This document shows positions 1-4,879 of a stretch of 14,558 nucleotides of DNA, one piece after another. Position 1 is the first letter of the stretch, and each line of letters begins with the position of its first letter. Under the pieces are notes generated by a model. It saw only the letters and a program-made list of their open reading frames with translations. It was not told where the DNA came from and searched no databases. This DNA comes from Chitinophagaceae bacterium (lineage in GTDB: Bacteria > Bacteroidota > Bacteroidia > Chitinophagales > Chitinophagaceae), in contig CANGEZ010000023.1 of assembly GCA_947452875.1 (NCBI GenBank), forward strand, positions 1 through 14,558, written 5' to 3'. The position numbers and the translations under genes were made by a program.

Positions 1-99
1 CCGAGGGTGTTCACCTCTTCCCATACCGAACAGAGAAGTTAAGCCCCTCATGGCCGATGGTACTGCACAACAATGCGGGAGAGTAGGTAGCTGCCATAT
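1..99 (+). rRNA. rrf: 5S ribosomal RNA, 5' end cut off by window edge
   Basis: The stretch carries hallmark 5S segments: CACCTCTTCCCATACCGAAC, then AGAGAAGTTAAGCCC, CCGATGGTACTGC and GCGGGAGAGTAGGTAGC. These are the loop B/C, loop E and helix IV/V regions of a bacterial 5S. Compared with typical Bacteroidota 5S (about 110 nt), roughly the first 15 nt lie to the left of the window. The 3' end is placed near 99, where helix I (GGTAGCTGCCA) should close; it is uncertain by a few bases. As the last gene of an rRNA operon it is followed directly by a terminator. Confidence 0.95.
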
Positions 100-104
100 T
101 TATT

Positions 105-138
105 AAAAAAGCCTTTCAGGAAACTGAGAGGCTTTTTT
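105..138 (+). terminator. Intrinsic terminator of the rRNA operon
   Basis: GCCTTTCAG (111-119) pairs with CTGAGAGGC (124-132) with one G-U wobble, closing a GAAA tetraloop. The stem is flanked by A6 on the left and T6 on the right, so it can be extended by A-T pairs. It sits about 10 nt after the 5S 3' end. Confidence 0.92.
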
Positions 139-140
139 CG

Positions 141-185
141 TTTTATCCATTATCTTGTATCCAGCATCCACTATCAAGTTTATCT
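141..185. repeat. Short dispersed repeat of the 'GATGCTGGATA' type
   Basis: On the minus strand this reads as a run of short purine-rich words (CTTGATAGTGGATGCTGGAT, then ACAAGATAATGGAT). The same vocabulary (AGATGCTGGAAAAT and variants) forms a degenerate tandem at 9547-9636 on the plus strand. It lies immediately after the rRNA terminator. No protein-coding potential is seen. Confidence 0.45.
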
Positions 186-214
186 TCTGAAAGAGTCGTT
201 GCATCCAAAATAAT

Positions 215-306
215 TTTGTTCAATAGGTTAAAATAGTTCAATTAGTTCAAAAGGTTTTTACCAAATGAAATCTAACATTTTGAACCTCTGAAACCTTTTG
301 AACAAA
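215..306. repeat. Imperfect inverted repeat, 'GTTCAAAAGGTT' family, copy 1
   Basis: The left arm begins TTTGTTCAATAGGTT (215-229). The right arm ends AACCTTTTGAACAAA (292-306), its reverse complement with one mismatch. The arms continue with less perfect pairing inward around a roughly 20-nt AT-rich centre. The same words build a second, more regular inverted repeat at 12496-12607, so this is a dispersed family. No T-run follows, so it is not an obvious terminator. Confidence 0.6.
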
Positions 307-425
307 CATTTTTCCAAACTCCAATAATGTTCGAAATCACATGTTCTTATGAAATTGATAATCTAGATAGTTTCGGATCAATTTTATCTTCGCTTTATCA
401 TTAACCACATCAAAACATTTTAATC

Positions 426-806
426 ATGCCATACACTACCACACTAAAATCCGAAAACAAACACCAGGAAATTGCTCATTTGCTCGACTTCTATAACAGT
501 GAGTTGACCTTTCTTGAAAACAAACTATCCGAAGTGGTAAAAAGAAATACGGGTAAAGAAGCCTTAAGCGAAGCTGAGCATTTTCAAAATCAATTTATCG
601 TTCAACGAAAAACACTAGAAGATCTTACAGAACGTCTAGAAAAAAATAAACATTTCTCTTATCTACAAGCTACCGACCATGCGGGGAAAATGGATAACCG
701 TCTTTTGACTGATATTGTTACAATAGATAAGGATACACATACTTTTGAAAAAATCATTTCGGAGCTTAGAGCGAATTATAAAAAGTTTTTGATTCGCTGG
801 ATTTGA
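426..806 (+). CDS. Hypothetical coiled-coil protein, 126 aa
   Basis: I do not recognise a named family. The product is a soluble, charged, mostly alpha-helical protein with no signal peptide or membrane segment. Residues about 10-75 are rich in Glu, Lys, Leu and Gln with heptad-like spacing (for example LLDFYNSELTFLENKLSEVV and LEDLTERLEKN), suggesting an antiparallel coiled coil or helical bundle. The last 40 residues form a second helical stretch ending in a basic/aromatic tail (KKFLIRWI). The ATG at 426 is the natural start: the region upstream is a repeat, and a weak -7-like TATCTTCG lies at 385-392. It stands alone between the rRNA operon and a repeat-rich gap. Short helical proteins of this type occur as conserved hypotheticals in Bacteroidota; that resemblance is from memory only. 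Confidence 0.7.
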   Translation: MPYTTTLKSENKHQEIAHLLDFYNSELTFLENKLSEVVKRNTGKEALSEAEHFQNQFIVQRKTLEDLTERLEKNKHFSYLQATDHAGKMDNRLLTDIVTIDKDTHTFEKIISELRANYKKFLIRWI

Positions 807-922
807 TTTTTTGCAGTATCTACTAAATTCTTTCCACCGCAGAGGATTGTTATTTTTTTTGCCATTGCGATTTCTGGCTGTGAAAATGTAAAAATGTAGA
901 ATATTAAAAATAAAATAGCCTG

Positions 923-938
923 CCCCGACACCTCGGGG
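923..938. repeat. Perfect small GC hairpin
   Basis: CCCCGA (923-928), loop CACC, TCGGGG (933-938): a perfect 6-bp stem in an AT-rich setting. On the minus strand the stem is followed after a few bases by a T-rich stretch (ATTTTATTTTTAATATT), so it might act as a weak minus-strand terminator, but no minus-strand gene ends here. A dispersed repeat remnant is equally likely. Confidence 0.45.
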
Positions 939-1056
939 AAAAAGTGGTATTTCGGAAATAGAATAGTAATTCTCTCATGAATTATAAATCAAAATTTAAA
1001 ATTTAAAAGTCAAAAAAACATTTCGTGAATTAATGGTTATATAAATCAAAAAAAAT

Positions 1057-1200
1057 AATTCGTGAATTCGTGGCAACCTTACCCACCGAAGGTGGAGTCT
1101 TTTCGTGAAATCACTTTTGCAGCCTTGCTCCCTTGCGAGCTTTGCGTGAAACCATCCTTAGTCCTACTTTGTGCCTTCCTGCCTTAGTGGCCAAAAAACA
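1057..1200 (+). repeat. Dispersed repeat 'TTCGTGAATTCGTGGCA / CTTTGCGTGAAAC', copy 1
   Basis: This stretch matches 9681-9866 over most of its length. Shared words include AATTCGTGAATTCGTGGCA, CTTACCCACCGAAGGT, TTCGTGAAATCACTTT, CCTTGCGAGCTTTGCGTGAA and ACTTTGTGCCTT. A shorter relative is just upstream (TTTCGTGAATTAATGG, 1021-1036). Repeats with this wording are widespread between genes in Bacteroidota. They often yield spurious peptides containing 'LRALRET', as here at 1133. Confidence 0.8.
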
Positions 1201-1341
1201 CTGTGTAAACTCAATCTTTTTCCCTGTAAAAAACAAATCGCATTTACTCCCAGTAATCAAATTAAATAGCACCGATTATTTCATCACTACTTATTTTATA
1301 TCTACTTTCGCCACAAATACTTTATTTATCTTATTTCATTA

Positions 1342-2550
1342 ATGCTAAGCTTTAATTATATCATTTTTACTGGAGACGCATTATTGATTTTATTCGCTAT
1401 TCATTTACTCACTACCAAGCGGGGTAATGTCTTTCTAAACAGACTACTAAGCTTCATTTATATTGCCCGTGCTATCCAGAATATTTTGTTTTTGACGATA
1501 AGCCAAGGTCAAACATTTTATTCGTCATTTATTTTTGGCATAAATCCAGCAATTTCCTTTTTATCTCCTGTAATTTGTTATTTATACATAAAGGGATTCC
1601 TTAAAGATGAAACCAAATTGAAAAAATGGGATTGGCTTCACTTTATTCCTGCTGTACTTGTTTTAATAAACATGATTCCTTTCTATCTTTCATCAACCGC
1701 AGAACAACAAGCGTTTATTAATAATTTCAGCGGCAATAGTAAAGCAACATCTCACATCAAATTCATCATACCCTTAAGCATTGTCTTCTTATCGAGGTCG
1801 TTGATTTTTCTTGCGTACATGTTTTTTTCCTGGAAAACTTTCATAGCTGCAATAAAAAACAAATCAGATATAATCATTCCTGTACAAAAAAACTGGTTGG
1901 CTTTTTTACTGTCCATTACTACCATATTCCACATCATCACTTTCGTGGTCACTTTTTATATGATTTCTCATGATATTTCTATTGGCGCCATGATAGATTT
2001 AAAATTGTTCTCCATAACACTATCGGTTTTAATGCTCTTGTTTATTATTTATCCTATTTTACAACCAGTGGTTTTATTTGGACATCTGATTGTTAAACCA
2101 AATGCCAATCTTCCATTAATAGAACCTACTGAACCTATTTCAATTCCTTCAACACAGGAACCGGATAATAATGAAATTCTTAAAAATGCATTGCTTACCG
2201 ATGAGCAAATTCTTTATTACGAAAAACTATTTGAGGAATCCATGAAAACAGACAAATTTTATCTGGATCCTGAAATCACAATTAGCAAATTGTCGGAATT
2301 GCTAAATATCCCAAAACACCATTGTTCCTTTTATTTAAACCAAACTGCCAATAAAAGCTTCAGGGCTTATATTAATCATTACCGCATTAAATACTTTCTT
2401 GAGTTACACGCCATACATTCAAAAGAGCTGACCAACGAAGCTTTATCCGTACAAGCTGGCTTCAATTCCCGCAACACATTTATAGCTGCCTTTAAAAAAG
2501 AAACCGGTTATACCCCCACAGAATATTTCGTTTTAAACCCCAAAGTGTAG
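1342..2550 (+). CDS. Membrane-anchored AraC-family transcriptional regulator
   Basis: The 402-aa protein has two halves. Residues 1-255 contain about seven hydrophobic segments (roughly 5-23, 31-53, 63-87, 98-118, 139-165, 185-208, 222-250), a probable 7-TM sensor. A low-complexity Pro/Glu linker (255-280) leads to an AraC/XylS DNA-binding domain (about 291-397). In that domain the first HTH is near 312-333 (ITISKLSELLNIPKHH) and the second carries the family signature at 363-395 (LSVQAGFNSRNTFIAAFKK, then ETGYTPTEY). This membrane-bound AraC layout is common in Bacteroidota and is presumed to sense a surface or membrane signal and regulate nearby genes. No ligand is inferable. The ATG at 1342 begins directly at the first TM segment. 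The nearest same-strand genes downstream are the FISUMP cassette 309 bp away, a possible but unproven target. Confidence 0.9.
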   Translation: MLSFNYIIFTGDALLILFAIHLLTTKRGNVFLNRLLSFIYIARAIQNILFLTISQGQTFYSSFIFGINPAISFLSPVICYLYIKGFLKDETKLKKWDWLHFIPAVLVLINMIPFYLSSTAEQQAFINNFSGNSKATSHIKFIIPLSIVFLSRSLIFLAYMFFSWKTFIAAIKNKSDIIIPVQKNWLAFLLSITTIFHIITFVVTFYMISHDISIGAMIDLKLFSITLSVLMLLFIIYPILQPVVLFGHLIVKPNANLPLIEPTEPISIPSTQEPDNNEILKNALLTDEQILYYEKLFEESMKTDKFYLDPEITISKLSELLNIPKHHCSFYLNQTANKSFRAYINHYRIKYFLELHAIHSKELTNEALSVQAGFNSRNTFIAAFKKETGYTPTEYFVLNPKV

Positions 2551-2659
2551 TTTTTTTTCGCTTTCTAATTTATACAGTATCGTCAAATTTTTCTTTCGTT
2601 ATCTAACCTGATCTAATGTTTTATAGGTATTAAGTCCTTATTTCGGCCTTGAAATATAC

Positions 2660-2693
2660 AACTTTGTTCCATTTTGCAAAATGGAACAAAGTT
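2660..2693. repeat. Perfect 34-bp palindrome (17-bp arms, no spacer)
   Basis: The left arm AACTTTGTTCCATTTTG (2660-2676) is exactly reverse-complementary to 2677-2693; all 17 pairs match and symmetry breaks at 2659/2694. There is no T-run after it, so it is not a standard intrinsic terminator, although it lies 110 nt after the AraC stop. Alternatives are a dimeric operator, a hairpin protecting an mRNA 3' end, or a mobile or REP-like palindrome. Confidence 0.9.
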
Positions 2694-2764
2694 TACTTAC
2701 TATTACTCACTGCCTTTTGCTCAATTGTTTATCCTTGCACTTCTATTTTTTGAAAGAAAAATAG

Positions 2765-2773
2765 CCCCCCCCC
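2765..2773 (+). repeat. C9 homopolymer upstream of FISUMP gene 1
   Basis: Nine consecutive C within AT-rich DNA, 86 nt before the ATG of the first FISUMP gene. Tracts of this length slip during replication. If it lies within a promoter it could vary spacing and thus expression, but no clear -33/-7 pair brackets it. Confidence 0.6.
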
Positions 2774-2788
2774 TTGTAAAATGAAATT

Positions 2789-2807
2789 TAACACATCAAC
2801 TGTGTTA
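2789..2807. promoter_or_regulatory. Inverted repeat TAACACA-N5-TGTGTTA, operator-like
   Basis: TAACACA (2789-2795) and TGTGTTA (2801-2807) are perfect inverted repeats around TCAAC, 53 nt upstream of the first FISUMP start. The size and 12-bp centre-to-centre spacing suit a dimeric regulator or a small RNA hairpin. Function is inferred from symmetry and position only. Confidence 0.35.
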
Positions 2808-2859
2808 GATAAATATCCAAAAAATAAAAATCGAAGGAAAGACATTCAAAAAGCAGCAG

Positions 2860-3708
2860 ATGAAATTCACCATTTTCACAATAGTACTAATCATTGCATT
2901 AGCCATTACCACAAGCAGCAATGCCCAAGTTGGAATTGGCGTATCTACCGCTGATATAAATCCATCGGCGCAGTTGGATGTGACCTCAACAACTAAAGGG
3001 TTTTTGCCACCGCGGATGACAACATCCCAACGAGATTCTATAAGCACACCTGCAACCGGGTTGGTAATATTTAATACAACAACGAATAGTTTGGAGTATA
3101 AATCGAGCACAGGTTGGGTGTCACTTACAACGGCAACAGCCGTAAATTATCCTAGCGTTTTGATTGGCGCACAATATTGGATGGAAAAGAATTTAGAGTT
3201 AACCACCTACCGTAATGGCGACCCTATTCCATATGTTACAGATGCAACAGAATGGGCAAGCTTAACCACAGGAGCCTGGTGCTATTATAACAATGATCCT
3301 GCAAATGGGAATTTATATGGCAAGTTGTATAACTGGTATGCAGTGAATGACCCTAGAGGTTTGGCACCATCAGGCTGGCACGTACCTACACTCGATGAGT
3401 GGTCAACTTTAGAAACAACATTAGGAGGATATTTAGCAGGAGGTAAGATGAAAGTGGCGGGTACATCTAGATGGTCATACCCAAACACAGGAGCCGATAA
3501 TAGTAGTGGTTTTGCAGGTTTTCCTGGAGGTTATAAAAACGCCGATGGTACATTTCAAGGCTTTGGCTTATTTGGAAACTGGTGGAGTTCTACTGAAACT
3601 GGCACAACGGAAGCCTCGATTCGCGAACTGTTATATAACCGCGTTAGTATGCAGTTTACCTCTTATAGTAAGTCCGGTGGCTTCTCTGTTCGTTGTGTGA
3701 AGGATTAG
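2860..3708 (+). CDS. Secreted FISUMP-domain protein, paralogue 1
   Basis: The 282-aa product starts with a Sec signal peptide (1-23, hydrophobic core TIVLIIALAIT, ending SNAQ). Next comes the Bacteroidota N-terminal module VGIGVSTADINPSAQLDV...TKGFLPPRMT (24-90). The C-terminal half is a FISUMP domain (about 98-282) with the family landmarks WMEKNL, GAWCYYNND, YGKLYNWYAV, GLAPSGWHVPT..EW, GAD.SSGFAGFPGG, WWSSTE and GFSVRCVKD. Cys141 and Cys279 are the only cysteines and may form a disulfide. The domain is annotated in many secreted proteins; no enzymatic role is established, and a surface-binding role is inference. There is no T9SS sorting tail, so the protein may stay periplasmic or be released another way. 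The ATG at 2860 is supported by the signal peptide. Its upstream region differs from those of paralogues 2 and 3; similarity to them begins inside the signal peptide codons near 2886. Confidence 0.92.
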   Translation: MKFTIFTIVLIIALAITTSSNAQVGIGVSTADINPSAQLDVTSTTKGFLPPRMTTSQRDSISTPATGLVIFNTTTNSLEYKSSTGWVSLTTATAVNYPSVLIGAQYWMEKNLELTTYRNGDPIPYVTDATEWASLTTGAWCYYNNDPANGNLYGKLYNWYAVNDPRGLAPSGWHVPTLDEWSTLETTLGGYLAGGKMKVAGTSRWSYPNTGADNSSGFAGFPGGYKNADGTFQGFGLFGNWWSSTETGTTEASIRELLYNRVSMQFTSYSKSGGFSVRCVKD

Positions 3709-3859
3709 CAGGGCGTGCAAAGTGGTTAAAAAACCTCACCCTCGGCCCCTCTCCTAAAGGCAGAGGGGAGCGCATTACGGTTGAGAAGAAGTTGAATGAA
3801 AAAAAACTAAAACCCATCCATTAATTAGTGGCTATAAAAAAACAAATAGTACAAATAAA
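3709..3859 (+). repeat. Duplicated intergenic segment, copy 1 (with hairpin)
   Basis: This spacer is repeated after the second FISUMP gene (4721-4879). Both copies start with a GATTAGCAG stop context, carry AAAAACCTCACC...GGCCCCTC, AAAGGCAGAGGGGAGCGCAT, TACGGTTGAGAAG and AAACCCATCCATTAATT, and end ACAAATAAA before the next ATG. Within it CCCCTCTCC (3746-3754) pairs with GG-C-AGAGGGG (3759-3768) around TAAA, one C bulged. No T-run follows, so it is not a classical terminator. The GGCCCCTCTCC...GGAGAGGGG wording is that of a dispersed element common in Bacteroidota genomes. Confidence 0.85.
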
Positions 3860-4720
3860 ATGAAAAAAACATTTCTCGCATCGTTACTAATCATTGCATT
3901 AGCCATTACCACAACCACCAATGCCCAAGTTGGAATTGGGATATCTACCGCTGATATAAATCCATCGGCGCAGTTGGATGTAAGCTCCACTACAAAAGGG
4001 TTTTTGCCACCGCGGATGACAACATCCCAACGAGATTCTATAATCACACCTGCAACCGGGTTGGTGATATTTAATACAACAACAAATAGTTTGGAGTATA
4101 AATCAACTACAGAATGGGTATCTCTTAGAACTACAACTCCAAATACTGCAGACATAATTTTACCAAATGTTCTTATCTGCACACAGCAATGGATGGAAAA
4201 TAATTTGGATGTAACCACCTACCGCAATGGCGACCCTATTCCATATGTTACAGATGCAACAGAATGGGCAAGTTTAACCACTGGAGCCTGGTGCTATTAT
4301 AACAATGATCCTGCAAATGGGACTTTATATGGCAAGTTATATAACTGGCACGCAGTGAATGATCCTAGAGGTTTGGCACCAATGGGCTGGCATGTTCCCA
4401 CAGATGCGGAGTGGACAACTTTAACATCAAACCTAGGTGGAACATCAATAGCTGGAGGCAGGATGAAATTGGCGGGTACAACTTTTTGGACCTCTCCAAA
4501 TACAGGAGCTACAAATAGTAGTGGATTTACAGGTTTAGCGGGTGGCTACCGTAACTACGATGGTGCATTCTACGATATTGGTATTGATGGACATTTCTGG
4601 AGTTCTAATGGAAATATCAATGAAGCCAAGAGTCGCTTACTGTCTTATAATAGAAGTTGGTTAAGAATTGTGTCCGCTGAATCGGGAATAGGATACTCTG
4701 TTCGTTGCATTAAAGATTAG
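3860..4720 (+). CDS. Secreted FISUMP-domain protein, paralogue 2
   Basis: The 286-aa protein has the same plan as paralogue 1: signal peptide (1-23, MKKTFLASLLIIALAITTTT then NAQ), N-terminal VGIG module (24-90) and FISUMP domain (about 103-286). Landmarks include GAWCYYNND, GKLYNWHAV, GLAPMGWHVPT..EW, SSGFTGLAGGYRNYDGAF, FWSSN and YSVRCIKD. Cysteines are 107, 145 and 283; Cys107 (VLICTQQW) is absent from the other two paralogues. The first about 85 codons and codons about 118-175 are near-identical at the DNA level to paralogue 1, while the linker and last 110 codons diverge. WWSSTE is altered to FWSSN. The ATG at 3860 is chosen because the preceding GTG is out of frame by one A, and the start aligns with the signal peptide. 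Confidence 0.92.
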   Translation: MKKTFLASLLIIALAITTTTNAQVGIGISTADINPSAQLDVSSTTKGFLPPRMTTSQRDSIITPATGLVIFNTTTNSLEYKSTTEWVSLRTTTPNTADIILPNVLICTQQWMENNLDVTTYRNGDPIPYVTDATEWASLTTGAWCYYNNDPANGTLYGKLYNWHAVNDPRGLAPMGWHVPTDAEWTTLTSNLGGTSIAGGRMKLAGTTFWTSPNTGATNSSGFTGLAGGYRNYDGAFYDIGIDGHFWSSNGNINEAKSRLLSYNRSWLRIVSAESGIGYSVRCIKD

Positions 4721-4879
4721 CAGTGCGATAAAAAACCTCACCCCTGCCACGGCAGTCACGCCCGGCCCCTCTTTTAAAGGCAGAGGGGAGCGCATTACGG
4801 TTGAGAAGATGTTGAATGAAAAAAACTAAAACCCATCCATTAATTCGTGGCTATAAAAAAAACAAACAGTACAAATAAA
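4721..4879 (+). repeat. Duplicated intergenic segment, copy 2 (with extra palindrome)
   Basis: This is the second copy of the spacer at 3709-3859. The hairpin is conserved (CCCCTCT 4766-4772 with AGAGGGG 4782-4788), and two C-to-T changes in the upper stem keep pairing through G-U wobbles. Copy 2 has an insertion of about 18 nt including CTGCCACGGCAG (4744-4755), itself a perfect small palindrome. The end ATTAATTCGTGGCTA also resembles the TTCGTGAATTCGTGGCA dispersed repeat. Copies 1 and 2 stay alike up to and into the signal-peptide codons of the following gene. Confidence 0.85.

Larger units (their letters stand above)
807..1341. other. Gene-free 535-bp region with dispersed repeats
   Basis: No convincing gene is present on either strand. 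The left part (807-1000) is AT-rich and contains the CCCCGA/TCGGGG hairpin at 923-938. The right part (about 1003-1200) consists of TTCGTGAATT-type dispersed repeat copies. The open frame that crosses 1133-1342 is made of repeat sequence and ends where the AraC gene begins. A weak -7-like TACTTTCG at 1303-1310 could serve the downstream regulator. Confidence 0.7.
2551..2859. other. 309-bp intergenic region with palindrome, C9 tract and inverted repeat
   Basis: This gap separates the AraC regulator from the first FISUMP gene. It contains a perfect 34-bp palindrome (2660-2693), a run of nine C (2765-2773) and an inverted repeat (2789-2807), each listed separately. No gene is visible. Unlike the flanks of FISUMP genes 2 and 3, this region shares no obvious similarity with other parts of the window. 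Confidence 0.65.

Noticed and set aside
1133..1342. 69-aa open frame upstream of the AraC gene
   Set aside because: Its first half is translated dispersed repeat (MRALRET...) and the rest is AT-rich intergenic DNA; it ends at the AraC start and has no domain features.
2805..4218. Similar minus-strand frames opposite FISUMP genes 1 and 2 (2805-3110 and 3832-4218)
   Set aside because: They resemble each other only because the sense-strand sequence is duplicated; codon use and context support the plus-strand genes.
4847..4879. GTG start for the third FISUMP gene, adding 11 residues
   Set aside because: The extension (MAIKKTNSTNK) is translated spacer repeat; in the otherwise identical spacer before gene 2 one fewer A puts the same GTG out of frame, and ATG 4880 starts a normal signal peptide.
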